Source: Cephalopachus bancanus
Lineage: Eukaryota; Chordata; Mammalia; Primates; Tarsiidae
Assembly (NCBI GenBank): GCA_027257055.1
Contig: JAPVLO010000322.1
Location: 1,674,001 to 1,738,000, forward strand
Length of the DNA: 64,000 nt
Direction: 5' to 3'
In this document: piece by piece, positions 32,062 through 41,335 of the stretch
How positions within the stretch are numbered: the stretch's first letter is position 1
How the letters are laid out: every line of letters starts with the position of its first letter
Notes under the pieces: generated by a model
What the model was told of the DNA's origin: nothing
Database searches by the model: none
Seen by the model: the letters and a program-made list of their open reading frames with translations, nothing else
Position numbers and translations under genes: made by a program

Positions 32062-32364
32062 CCAGACTCGGTGGCTCAGACTATAATCCCAGCACTTTGG
32101 GAGGCCAAGGCGAGAGGATTGCCTGAGCCCGCGGGTTCAAGACCCGCCCAGGCAACTTGGTAAGACCTCGTCTCTATAATAAATAAATAAATAAAAAACT
32201 AGCCGGGCGTGGTAGCACACACCTGTAGTTCCAGCTACTTGGAAGGCTGAGGCGGAAGGATCACCAGAGCCCAGCAGGTTGAGGCTGCGGTGGTCGGGAG
32301 CGTGCCACTGCACTCCAGCCTGGGCAACAGAGTGAGACTCCGACTCAAAAAAAAAAAAAAAAAA
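32060..32364 (+). mobile_element. Young lineage-specific Alu
   Basis: GGCCAGACTCGGTGGCTCAG, TGCCTGAGCCCGCGGGTTC, TAGTTCCAGCTACTTGGAAGG, GACTCCGACTC and an 18-base A tail. Inserted in an AC tract, with CACACACAC on both sides. Confidence 0.92.
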
Positions 32365-32925
32365 GAAACACACACTAGTCATACTGACACAGACACAAAC
32401 AGCAGACCCCACAGACCTGCCATATAATGGAGCAGACAATGTCATGCCCTGCTTCAAACCTCTCAAAAGCTCCCCATAGCTCTTAGAATGGAGTTCGTGC
32501 CACATAGAGTGAATACCACATAGAGGTATTCACGCATGAGCAGCCACTGATATACACACTTGAACATGAACATGCATACCCGTGTACATATGCACACGAA
32601 TGCACTGATACACACAGACATGCACAGCACATACATTCATGCACACATGCCCAGTCACAAATACACAGGCCGGTTGACAAACATCTAGCACACAGAGATG
32701 TCCACACCCACATACTCTGAGACGCACATGGACAAAACCACAGGTTCATAGACACCCATGTCCCGACCAACACACGGGCACACACAGACACAAGGTTGCC
32801 CTCATATACTACACACGTGCACTCATGTAAACACAGGCAGCATAGGTACATTGCACAGACACAAGAAGCAGCACATACACTGGCGACGTACACAGATGTG
32901 AGCATGTAGACAGGCTCCCTGAGAC
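32365..32925 (+). repeat. Decayed CA-rich tract (contains the 73-bp insertion)
   Basis: Irregular ACACAC/CACATACAC/CAGACAC words over about 550 bp continuing the AC tract at 32021, split by the Alu and by the 73-bp copy at 32428-32500. Minus-strand Cys/Val-rich ORFs are artefacts. Confidence 0.7.
32428..32500 (+). repeat. Exact 73-bp local duplication, acceptor copy
   Basis: Starts TGGAGCAGACAATGTCATGC and ends GAATGGAGTTCGTGC, identical base for base to 33515-33587. Here it sits in CA-rich sequence with no L2 around it, so this is the copy that moved. Confidence 0.85.
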
Positions 32926-32999
32926 GCACTAGTGATCGATGCAGGTCAAACGGAGCTGTCTGCTAGGAGCGGGGGCCTGTCGGAGGTACCTCGGGGCGC

Positions 33000-33125
33000 T
33001 CACATTTTTGCAGCTCAGGAAGGCAGCTGACATACCAGCCTGGCTGTGATGGTATTTTGCATAAATGCTAATGCATTAATTACCATGTACAGTACACAGA
33101 ACTGCCATTTAAAAGAAAAAGTTAA
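33000..33125. promoter_or_regulatory. Candidate enhancer: POU/homeodomain sites
   Basis: TATTTTGCATAAATG (octamer-like), the palindrome TAATGCATTA (33069-33078) and ATTAATTACC lie within 35 bp in repeat-free DNA. Motif evidence only. Confidence 0.4.
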
Positions 33126-33459
33126 GACTTTTTAATTCAAAAGCCCCATGCAGGGTGGGGGTGGGGGACCTGCCCTGCATGGGGGGGTGGGAGCAGGCAG
33201 GGCTGTCATGACCATGCCCTCTGTCCTTGCACTTGGGTTGCCGCCTGTGGGCTTCCAGCCAGGGCCACCAGGGCTGGCCAACCAGTCCTCGGCTTCTAGA
33301 TTCTTGGTGCTTTCTGGGGGCCCTGGCATGCCCTGGATCCACTGGCCTGGAAGACAGGGAGGGAGAGTGTGGAGGACAGGTAAGGTCTAAGCAGACCGGG
33401 GGTAGGGGCCCTCTCGGTGAGGCTGGGGCAGGAGTCGACCAGAGGTGCCAATTTCGCAA
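33126..33459. other. Non-coding stretch with two near-matching G-rich runs
   Basis: GCAGGGTGGGGGTGGGGGAC and GCATGGGGGGGTGGGAGCAG near 33150-33200. G-runs of this spacing can form G-quadruplexes. No gene or transposon seen. Confidence 0.45.
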
Positions 33460-33900
33460 TTCTTCCCACCATTCAATCCATCTACACGGCAGCCAGCGTA
33501 ACCTTTTAAAACGGTGGAGCAGACAATGTCATGCCCTGCTTCAAACCTCTCAAAAGCTCCCCATAGCTCTTAGAATGGAGTTCGTGCTCCACAGAAGAGC
33601 CTGCAGTGCTCGACATGACAGTGTTATCTCCTGACCTGGCTTCTCTCCTGCCTCCCATGCCCCTCCCACTACACACTCCTTCCTTACTAGTCACCTGGGC
33701 CTACCAGATCTTCCCCTCAAAGTCTTCTCATCAGCCAGGCCTCAGCTCACCTGTCAGTCTCAGGTGCTCTCCCCTGACCCCCTTGGACCACCCTATCTAA
33801 AGGAGCCCTTCTCTCATCACTCTCTTTTACAGCACTAGGGTTCTGGTTCGGGCTATTTTCTTCATAGAACATTTTGTTGTTTCAATCCTCTTTATTGATT
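33460..33900 (+). mobile_element. L2 LINE, sense, including donor of the 73-bp duplication
   Basis: 'CGGCAGCCAGCGTAACCTTTTAAAACG', 'GTCATGCCCTGCTTCAAACCTCTC', 'CAGCTCACCTGTCAGTC' and 'CTGACCCCCTTGGACCACCCTATCTAAAGGAGCCC' are in L2 order. The segment 33515-33587 is in its natural L2 position here. Confidence 0.85.
33515..33587 (+). repeat. Exact 73-bp local duplication, donor copy
   Basis: Identical to 32428-32500. Flanking L2 sequence on both sides is continuous with it, which marks it as the source copy. Confidence 0.85.
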
Positions 33901-34139
33901 TTTTCTTCCTGTTACAAACAGTACAATGAGCTTTAGGAAGCCAGGACTTGGACGACCTTGTTTCACCACTATCTCGTTGTCCCTAGGATGAGGTCTGACA
34001 CTTTGTAGGTGTTCTGTTAAACATCTGTCAAAGGTTTGAATGAACTTGGAATGAATGAGAGGTGGTCTTTCTGGCTAGCTCTGTCCCAGATGCTGGGGCT
34101 ATGGTGCTCTCTCCATCTGACTGGCAGTACCACCCTGGC

Positions 34140-34265
34140 TGTTCTGCCTCCTACGGGGGGCTCATATTCCAGATTAGAGACTGAGTCTCAGAGAGTGGAA
34201 GGCATGTCCAGCATCACATGACATCTTAGAAACTAGCCACCAGGCTTCCTGAGCCTCCCACCTCC
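34140..34265 (-). mobile_element. MIR fragment, antisense
   Basis: 'CCAGATTAGAGACTGAGTCTCAGAGAGTGGAAGGCATGTCCAGCATCACATGAC' is a diverged antisense MIR core. Confidence 0.6.
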
Positions 34266-34324
34266 CTGTCACGCTGAAGGTAGCCTCGAATGATACGATT
34301 AAACAGCAGAAACCAATAGCTTCT

Positions 34325-34488
34325 CAGTTTTTTTGCCTTTGCAGTTCACTTCCACATTCCTGTCTTACACAGGTCCTGTGAGGGAGGCATCATTTTCAAA
34401 TTTCAGAAGAAATTAAGGTTCAGAGACATAAGTGATTCACCCAGCATCTCAGCTTACCAGAGGAGGAATCAGGATTTAAATCTGTGTC
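34325..34488 (-). mobile_element. MIR SINE, antisense
   Basis: 'TTTCAGAAGAAATTAAGGTTCAGAGACATAAGTGATTCACCCAGCATCTCAGCTTACCAGAGGAGGAATCAGG' is an antisense MIR core. Confidence 0.8.
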
Positions 34489-34492
34489 CAGT

Positions 34493-34750
34493 GCCAGACA
34501 TTGTATAGCTCATGCCTGTAATCCCAGAACTTTGAGAGGCTGAGGAGAGAGGATCACTTGAGCCCAGGAGTCCAAGACCAGCCTGGGCAACATTAGCCAG
34601 GCATGGTGGTGCATGCCTGTAGTCCCAGGTACTCAGAAGGTTGAGGTGGGAGGATCGCCTGAGCCCAGAAGGTTGAGGCTTTGGTGAGCAGTGGTCATGC
34701 ACTGCACTCCAGCCTGCATAACAGAGTGAGACCCTGACTCAAAATCAATC
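34493..34750 (+). mobile_element. Alu (AluJ-like), linker region deleted
   Basis: Left arm goes straight from 'CAGCCTGGGCAACATTAGCCAGGCATGG' into the right arm, so the left-arm end and A-linker are missing. Ends 'GAGACCCTGACTC'. Confidence 0.87.
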
Positions 34751-35054
34751 AATTGATATATCAGTCTATGTCTGATGCCCAGGGTTCCTCCACTTACCAC
34801 TGACCTTCTCCCCTCCACCCCCCAGCCCTGGGGGACACTCCCAGCAGCTGGAGTGCAGCAGTGAGAGAAAGCCCCAAAACACCCCACAGGCCACCTGTTC
34901 CTCTGGGGAGGCGGAAAAGCCAAGGTGGGCTGCCAGGCGGGTGAAGAGAGCACCTGGGAGGAAGTTAGTTCCTCACTCCCCAAACACAGGGCGGAGTCCT
35001 CAACACCACCCTCTTGCTCACTCCCACACCCACTCAACTGCCAGGTTCCACCAT
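34751..35054. other. Non-coding stretch without recognised features
   Basis: GC-rich, no named repeat. A minus-strand ORF crossing from the Alu has no domain. Confidence 0.4.
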
Positions 35055-35275
35055 GCTAGACCAAACCCGCCCTATTCTCCCCATGGCCACTACTCTGCCT
35101 TAATCCAGGTGGCATTACCCTCACCTCTCACCTGTCCTCTTTCCACAGCCTCCAGTCTGGACTCCCAACGACCTTCCACCCAGCAGCCAGAGCAATCTTC
35201 CCCAAACTGAAATCCCATTTCCCTCCCCAGCAACCACACCACTCCCACCCCAGCTCCTCCTGACACCGCCCTTAT
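35055..35275 (+). mobile_element. L2 LINE fragment, sense
   Basis: 'CAGCCTCCAGTCTGGACTCCC' and 'CCCAGCAGCCAGAGCAATCTTCCCCAAACTGAAATCCC' resemble the L2 'cagcagccagagtgatccttttaaaa' area. Confidence 0.5.
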
Positions 35276-35284
35276 GGTGGTTTG

Positions 35285-35500
35285 CAAATAGCATCATTAT
35301 TAAGAATGCATGCTACTGGAGTTCAAAATCCTGGCTCTGCCACTTACTAGCTGTGGGACCTTGAGCAAGTCACCTAACCTGTCTGTGCCTCAACTGCCTG
35401 TCAGTGAAATGGGAATAATAACAGTATCTCCCTCATAGGATTGTTGTGAGGATGAAATGGGTTAAAATATGCAAAGCATCAAGAACAGTCCTGAAGTCTG
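35285..35500 (+). mobile_element. MIR SINE, sense, well preserved
   Basis: 'GGCTCTGCCACTTACTAGCTGTGGGACCTTGAGCAAGTCACCTAACCTGTCTGTGCCTCA' through 'CATAGGATTGTTGTGAGGATGAAATGGG' nearly matches consensus. Confidence 0.93.
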
Positions 35501-36309
35501 AAGAACACTACATAGGTAAGAGTTTGTTCTTTAAAGTTGCTTTTTGTGATTATTTGACTTGTGTCTTTCTCCTCTATGAAACTACAAGTTCCATGGCGAT
35601 GGGGATTAGACTGGGATGGCTGCTCAGACACTTCTTTGCCCACAACTCGAGCACAAGCTCCTTTCTGCCTGTAGCCTTTGTTCTGTGTTCCCCAGTTCGA
35701 GCTGGGTATGGGCCCTCGGGGGAGGGAGAGGGCACGGCCCCCGCAGGAAACGCTGTCAGGGGCAGAGTTCCAGTTCTGATGAAAATGACAGGCCGCAGCC
35801 AGAGAGGACTGTTCCCTGTGAAGGACTGGGTAGAGGCTGTACCCTCCAGAGCCCCAAGTTCCTGGGAGCCCCCACAGGGCCAAAGCTCCCTTTGTGCAGA
35901 AGGTCAGGAGCAGCTGGCCAGCTGTGGGGGAGTTCCGTTGCCCTGCTCCAGTGAGCGGTCCAGATGTGCGTGTTTGCACAGCCGAGTCTGAGCTCTGAAG
36001 GGGCCTTGTTGAGCATCATGAAAAGCAGCTTGTGATGAGACAGACGGCCTCCACACCCCAGCCTGCCTGCCTCCAAGACAGCAACCAGGAATGCAGCCTG
36101 CAGGAAGCCCATTCTACCAGGCCTGCCAAGTGCCCTTCTCCCCACAAACTCAGGGCCACTGGCAGGAACAGGTTTAACTTGCCAACAGCAGACCAGATGC
36201 TCGGGTTCTGATCCTTCCTTGGTTTCCTCTTCTGTAAGATGTGGAGAGGCCCCAGCCTTTCTTTCCACTCAGGGAAGCCAAGTGGAGTCTGCGAATGGGC
36301 AGACAGCAT
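35501..36309. other. Non-coding stretch without recognised features
   Basis: Contains overlapping ORFs of 112-181 codons in several frames of both strands over GC-rich DNA. None has a recognisable domain, and their mutual overlap argues for low stop density rather than genes. Confidence 0.45.
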
Positions 36310-36495
36310 CACAAGTAAGACTCTGGAGTCAGAAAGACCAGAAAAGAATCCTCATCTCTGTGAATCTCAGTCATTCCATCTGTAAATGGGGTTGATAACT
36401 CCTGTCTCACGGGGTTATCTTGGGAACGAAATTACAAATTGGAGAGAAAGAACCAGGCATGTGCTGACACATCATAGGTGCTCAATAGCTCTGTG
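36310..36495 (+). mobile_element. MIR SINE, sense
   Basis: 'GACTCTGGAGTCAGAAAGACC', 'CCATCTGTAAATGGGGTTGATAACTCCTGTCTCACGGGGTTATC' and 'CATCATAGGTGCTCAATAGC' in MIR order. Confidence 0.82.
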
Positions 36496-36700
36496 TGCTC
36501 CTTCTCCTTCCCTGTTCGCCAGGCGCCCAAATGGGTAGGAAGTTTGAGGGTGAGGGTACCCTCCCACTGTCCCAGAACAAGAACTTCTGCCAGAGGCCCT
36601 CAACCAGGCATGGTGGTACGCAGCTGGGCAGCCTATGCACCAGGCACACAAGTCTATATCCAGGTGGAAGAGACTTTGCCCCCAGCCTCCACCCACTCAG

Positions 36701-37282
36701 AGTCCCTAGGCACAGCCAGTTTCCTGACACAGCTGGTATCTGGGCACAGTGGGTCTTAGATCTCTGGATACAATCCATCCTTGGGTCCGAGTCAGTCCCC
36801 AGCAGGGCCAGTCCATGGGCTCAGCTGGTTTGCCAGGTAGATGTCTTTGAACATAGTTGATTGCTAGAAAATGCTAGCTCCTGGACACCATTGGTCCCTG
36901 GAAACTGTGTAAGCAAAGTCAGTCCCATGTACAGTCAGTCCGTGGGCACAGTTGTCCCCAGCACTGACATTCTGGGTATCATCAGACCTTGGGCACAAGG
37001 AGAGTCTGGGTCCAGTTGGCTGTTGGGTGTAGTCACAGTGGGCAAAGTCAGCCCTGGGTATAGATGAGCCCCAGACACAGTGAGTCCTCAAAGGGTCTCT
37101 GAGCTCACCTAGGCACAGTCAGTCTTTGGGTACTGTGGGTCCCCAGGTATAGTCATTCCACAGGCACACTTAGTCCCTGGACAGAGCTGGTCCCTGGGCA
37201 TGGTCAATCCATAGACACACCTCATCGCTGGATATAGTCAATTCCTGGGCATAGTCAGTTCCCCAGGACATAGTCAATGTCC
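36701..37282 (+). repeat. Decayed 17-bp minisatellite, about 34 units
   Basis: The block can be parsed into consecutive 15-19 bp units with consensus near AGTCCCTGGGCACAGTC. Examples: AGTCCGTGGGCACAGTT, GGTCCCTGGGCATGGTC, AATTCCTGGGCATAGTC, AGTCCCTGGACAGAGCT. No two adjacent units are identical, so it is an old array that has stopped homogenising. The period is not a multiple of three and stops occur, so it is not a coding repeat. Confidence 0.85.
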
Positions 37283-37839
37283 CACTGGCACTCTGCTCCG
37301 GAACTTTGGGGGAGAGAACTAGGCCTGGGCCCCACCAGGCCTCCTCTCCAACACAGGGAGAGGGCTGTAAACACAGTAGAAAGGAGTCTCTCCCCCTCTC
37401 TACCCCATCCTCTCTCCATGCAGAATGTATCCACAGATGTGTGGAAAGAGCACGGGCTGGCCAGTCATTGGTCTCCCATGGCCATGGGTAAGTGCATGAA
37501 ATAAGCTTCTTCCAGTCATAAGGATATCAATTCTCAGCAGGGTAGCCACCCCTGTCCTCTAGCCAGCATCCTCACAATCTCAGGCATGGCACCAGCAGGG
37601 AAGGGGAAGTGGCCAGTTCTAGGGGATTTCAGCCTCCAGGAGACAGCTGGTACTAGGTTTCTGATGCTTCCTGGATCTGATCAGTCCTGCAACTCCAGGT
37701 GCCCAATCCAGCTGGGAACAGAGCAGCAGGCCCCAGGCCAGGGGTCCAGCCCACCCAGAGGGGTTCATTCCCCAGGCCTGTTTGGCACTCATGCCCTCCG
37801 GCCGTCAAATCCCCTGCAGAGAGTATGGTTTCTGCAGGA
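37283..37839. other. Non-coding stretch without recognised features
   Basis: No named repeat or coding signal. A 114-codon ORF (37586-37930) has no recognisable domain. Confidence 0.4.
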
Positions 37840-37975
37840 TGATAACACGATGTGGCGTCCCATTAGCCACCAGCTGCCCTCCCTGCCCACCTGCCTTCCC
37901 CAGCCCCCATGCACATCAATGCTTAATTAAATTGCCAGCGTAGCTGTGCAAGTCACATCTGTTTCAGTCTAGGAA
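37840..37975. promoter_or_regulatory. Candidate conserved non-coding element
   Basis: Repeat-free; contains TTAATTAA (37923-37930, homeodomain palindrome), GATAACA near 37841 and a CCCATTAGCCACCAGCTGCC block. Weak motif-only support. Confidence 0.3.
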
Positions 37976-38123
37976 TGAAGCAAGCAACACCCACCAGTCA
38001 CCTATCATGGGGGGCACCACCCACACATCGACTCTGACCTTCCAGACAAGCCCCACTGCTCAGGGGCAGCTGTGGGTCTGTTCATTCAGATCCCCCATTT
38101 TTGTAACTTCAAAAAGAAAGCAA

Positions 38124-38285
38124 GCCAGGTGCAGTGGATCATGCCTATAATCCCAGCCTTTTGGGAGGCTGAGGTGAGAGGACTACCTAAGTCCAGCACT
38201 TTGAGACCAGCCTGGGTAACTTGGCGAGACCTTGTCTCTATAATAAATCAAAAAATGAGCTAGGCGACAGAGTGAGATTGACTTG
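38124..38285 (+). mobile_element. Alu with right arm mostly deleted
   Basis: GCCAGGTGCAGTGGATCATGCC start, intact left arm and linker 'CTATAATAAATCAAAAAATGAGCTAGG', which then jumps to 'GCGACAGAGTGAGATTGACTTGAGAG'. About 100 bp of right arm is missing between two GG-containing points. Confidence 0.85.
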
Positions 38286-38347
38286 AGAGAAAGAGAGGGA
38301 GTGAGGGAAGAGGAGAGGAAAGAAGGAAGGAAGGAAGGAAGGAAATA
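38286..38347 (+). repeat. (GGAA)n tract grown from an Alu tail
   Basis: GAAAGAGAGGGAGTGAGGGAAG followed by GGAAGGAAGGAAGGAAGGAAA, continuous with the Alu 3' end. Confidence 0.88.
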
Positions 38348-38639
38348 GGGACAGGAAAAGGTGGGGAAAAGTATGCAGCAAGGGGATTCCACAAGAACAG
38401 TCGGAAGGGATATGGTTGAGAAGGTGCTCTGGCAGAGAGAGCCAAGCCAGGCCTCACCAGCTGAGGTCTTCCAACTAAAGACCCCCAAGAGTCCAAGGGC
38501 TGGGCCCTGTACAGTCAATAATTTACTTTTTCTTTCTCTCTCACTAGTTTCCCTCACTAGTTTCTTCACCAAAGCCATCCAACCAGGAGCCCAAGAGAAG
38601 AATTTCCACAGGGAATCCCAAAACTCTAGGACTGACAGG

Positions 38640-38865
38640 CAAGTCAACCTGATGAGACAAAAGGACTTAAACTAGGTCAATCCAGTTCAGGTTGGTCTCA
38701 ACTAGCTACAACAAGATCTAACTGATTCAGGCTGGTTGGAATCAAACCAGACCTGTCGAGGCCAACTTCCCCTACCAGACTTGTGTGTGGTTGGCCAAGA
38801 CTGGATCAACCAAATCAAACTGGTTGTAACCTGCTCAAACCACCTGGAGACATTGGCAGGCCAGC
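38640..38865. repeat. Degenerate GGTT/AACC-rich repetitive segment
   Basis: Recurrent words such as CAGGTTGGTC, CAGGCTGGTTGG, ACTGGTTGTAACC, GATCAACCAAATC, GGTCAATCC and ATCAAACCAG, in both orientations. It may be an eroded tandem array with internal inverted symmetry. I cannot define a stable period. Confidence 0.4.
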
Positions 38866-39168
38866 CATTTTGACACCTATTTCTTGAGTGTTTGCCTGGT
38901 ATATCTTTATTTATCCCTTTCTCTTAAAACATTCAGAATCCTTTTGTTTTCAGTATGTATTTTGTAAACAACTTTTTTATCCAAGGCTCACATCACATTC
39001 AAATGAAACACACGTCTTCCTTGCTATAAAGGTGTCACAGTGCAGCAGTCAAATGCATGGTGATGACCTGTGTTTCCATCCCCACACTGCAGTTTCCTAG
39101 CTGAGAGGTCTTGAGTAAGTTACCTAATTTTTCTTACTCTCAGTCTCATGCGTAAAAAACTCAGCTAA

Positions 39169-39457
39169 GCCGGGCTCGGTGGCTCAGCCTATAATCCCGC
39201 ACTTTGGGAGGCTTATGTGGGTAGACTGCCTAAGCCTGCGGGTTCAAGATCCGCCTGGGCAACTTGGCAAGACCTCATCTCTACAATAAATAAAAAAAAA
39301 AATTAGCCAGGTGTGGTAGCGTGCACCTGTAGTTCCAGCTACTTGGAGGGTTGAGGCGGAAGGATCGCCAGAGTCCAGCAGGTCGAGGCTGTGGTGGCCG
39401 GGAGCAGCCACTGCACTCCAGTCTGGGTGACAGAGTGAGACTCCAACTCAAAAAAAA
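39169..39457 (+). mobile_element. Young lineage-specific Alu inside a MIR, with TSD
   Basis: GCCGGGCTCGGTGGCTCAGCC start; ends GACTCCAACTC plus A-tail. Flanked by AAAAAACTCAGCTAA (39154-39168) and AAAAAACTCAGTTAA (39458-39472), 14 of 15 identical. Confidence 0.94.
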
Positions 39458-39561
39458 AAAAAACTCAGTTAATTATAGGACCTGCCTCATAGAGGACAGT
39501 TTTGAAAACTGAGACAGATATAGACATAGACATAGGATATAGATACAGATATAGATATACG

Positions 39562-39616
39562 AGCTATACCTGGCACATAATAACCACTCTATACATGGAA
39601 GTTATTATTATATTAT
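39562..39616 (+). repeat. 55-bp MIR-tail duplication, donor copy
   Basis: Matches 40232-40286 at 52 of 55 positions, including changes not expected from the MIR consensus (AATAACCACTC, ATACATGGAAG). Here it is in its proper place at the end of a sense MIR. Confidence 0.7.
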
Positions 39617-39805
39617 AGTCCTTGGCTCTGACCATACACAGCATAGCCTCTGGAGTCAGATGATCTGAATTCACACTGCCACTTCCTTGCTGAGTGAGCT
39701 CGGGAAATTCACTCAACTTCTCTTAATCCTCAACTTGCCCAACTGAAAATAAAAGTACTAGCACCTGCTGTAAGGGTTGTTTTGAGTATTAAATACTATG
39801 CAATG
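39617..39805 (+). mobile_element. MIR SINE, sense
   Basis: 'CATAGCCTCTGGAGTCAGATGATCTGAATTCACACTGCCACTTCCTTGCTGAGTGAGCTCGGGAAATTCACTCAACTTCTCTTAATCCTCA' and 'GTAAGGGTTGTTTTGAGTATTAAATACTATGC' follow MIR order. Confidence 0.85.
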
Positions 39806-39979
39806 GGTATGTGAGCATCCTCTGAGGGGCCCGAACCAGATGAGACGTACTTGGTCCTGCCTCTGCTAAGTTCTCCCCCTGTGACTGCCATGAGGCTGAG
39901 ACTCTTCCTGAATGACTATTTTCTCTGCTTCCCACCCGGCCGTATGAGGCAACACTATCACCTGATCCCATAGACAGTG

Positions 39980-40018
39980 ACAGTGACGATGATGATGGTG
40001 ATGGTGATGGCGACATCT
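39980..40018 (+). repeat. (GATGGT)n/(GACAGT)n short imperfect repeat
   Basis: CAGTGACAGTGACGATGATG followed by ATGGTGATGGTGATGGCG. Confidence 0.8.
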
Positions 40019-40019
40019 G

Positions 40020-40195
40020 ACATTTACTTACAACATCATGTGCCAGACACTGTTTATAAAATATATTATTACATTCTCAACTTCTGAGAGACCATGACTA
40101 TTACCTCTATTTGACAGAAACTCAGAAAGGCTAAGTAACCAGCTAAGGGACACACAGTTGATCAGTGATGGAACTAGAAGTTTGAGTTCACATTG
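40020..40195 (-). mobile_element. MIR SINE, antisense
   Basis: 'CATGTGCCAGACACTG', 'TATTTGACAGAAACTCAGAAAGGCTAAGTAACCAGCTAAGGGACACACAGTTGATCAG' and 'GAAGTTTGAGTTCACA' are in antisense MIR order. Confidence 0.8.
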
Positions 40196-40231
40196 ACTCA
40201 CTTGGATTCCCCATTTTTGTAACTTTGTGCC

Positions 40232-40286
40232 AGCTATACCTGGTGCATAATAACCACTCAATACATGGAAGTTATTATTATATTAT
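40232..40286 (+). repeat. 55-bp MIR-tail duplication, acceptor copy
   Basis: A sense-oriented MIR tail with no sense MIR body before it; the sequence directly upstream is an antisense MIR. It matches 39562-39616 at 52 of 55 positions, so it is best explained as copied from there. Confidence 0.7.
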
Positions 40287-41335
40287 TATCAGTTATATTA
40301 TTAGGGGATATATTCTGTCTCCATCTTGATGGACCCAGAAGGTTTTTTTTTTCTTACTCCTTTCCTTCTACAAAGGTTAATGTCCTCTGTGCAGCAAACT
40401 AGGCCCTAGGAGAGATACGAAGAATGAAACATGGTCACCCACCTTAGGGAGCTCAAGGTCAATGGATAAGAAGAACCACTGCCAAGTCTGGCTGGGGAGA
40501 GACAGGGCTATGTAACATGAGCCATTACACAGGTGATGAGATAGACTTAGTGTCCAATGTGAATGAGGTGCAGTCTAGACCTGTCAGTCTGGTTTGGTCA
40601 GATTTGGTTGCTACTGTTACAGCACCACTACTGCAAAAAGTCAGTGATTGACACATAAAAGTTGAGTTCTGCTCATATGGAGTCCACTATGGGTCCAGAA
40701 ACTCTTCAGGACAGCTTCCTCTCCAGTGGTAACTCAGAGATCCATCCTGCTTGTGTCTTATAGTGATGCCATCCAGGTCACCAGGGCAAGGAAAAAGAGC
40801 TGGAATATCACTCACTGGCACTTAAACGTTTCATTCCAGAGTGTGACATTTCACTCTAGCTCATAGGCCACTGGCCAGATTAGCCATATGACCAGATTAG
40901 CCATATCTACCTGGCCACAAGAGAGTTGAGAGACATGAGGCATGCTTGAATTCAATGAATAGAATGTGTCTCTGCCATAGAATAAAGCTACCCATCCCCA
41001 ATCAGACTGAATCAGTAAAGGTCTAATATCTGATCTGAAGAAAGTGATATTTCTATTCAGCCCTGTCACTCTCAGGCCACACCTGGAGTGCTAGATCCAG
41101 TTCTAGATGTTGTGTTTCCATAGGCTCCAAGGCACATTGGATTCCCAACAAAAGAAGAGACTAAGTTGAGGAGGGGACTTGAAATTTAGTCTTGTGAAGA
41201 GTTGAAATGATGTCTGACCTGGAAGAGGAGAAACATTAGATATCTAATTTCAGATTCTTGGAGGGCTGTCCTGGAACAAAAAAAATGAAATTACTCTGTG
41301 GGGTTCTGTAAAACAGAGCCCAAATCAATAGAAGT
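40287..41335. other. Non-coding stretch without recognised features
   Basis: About 1 kb with no repeat I can name. 'CTGGTTTGGTCAGATTTGGTTG' near 40592 echoes words in the GGTT-rich segment at 38640-38865. Confidence 0.45.

Larger units (their letters stand above)
39035..39616 (+). mobile_element. MIR SINE, sense, split by Alu and a GATA-type expansion
   Basis: MIR 5' part to 39153 ('TTTCCTAGCTGAGAGGTCTTGAGTAAGTTACCTAA'), the young Alu, then 'GACCTGCCTCATAGAGGACAG', an internal ATAGA/GATATA expansion (39505-39560), and the MIR tail 'ACCTGGCACATAATAACCACTC...TTATTATTATATTAT'. The order is correct, so it was once one element. Confidence 0.75.

Noticed and set aside
32483..32929. Cysteine/valine-rich minus-strand ORFs (also near 4500, 5100, 7100 and 23500) resembling secreted cysteine-rich proteins
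   Set aside because: They are translations of CA-rich simple sequence (TGT/GTG/CAT codons), so the composition explains them entirely.
35446..36268. Cluster of overlapping ORFs of 112-181 codons
   Set aside because: They occupy several frames on both strands, partly over a MIR, with no shared domain. This is the pattern of chance ORFs.
36701..37282. Regular repeats considered as a CRISPR-like or coding tandem array
   Set aside because: Units abut without spacers, are all diverged, and have a 17-bp period with stops. The genome is a primate. It is a decayed minisatellite.
38093..40225. CCCCATTTTTGTAACTT shared by 38093-38109 and 40209-40225
   Set aside because: A 17-base AT-rich match between two places in 64 kb can arise by chance, so it is not called as a feature. 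It is noted only as a possible part of the MIR-tail copy event.
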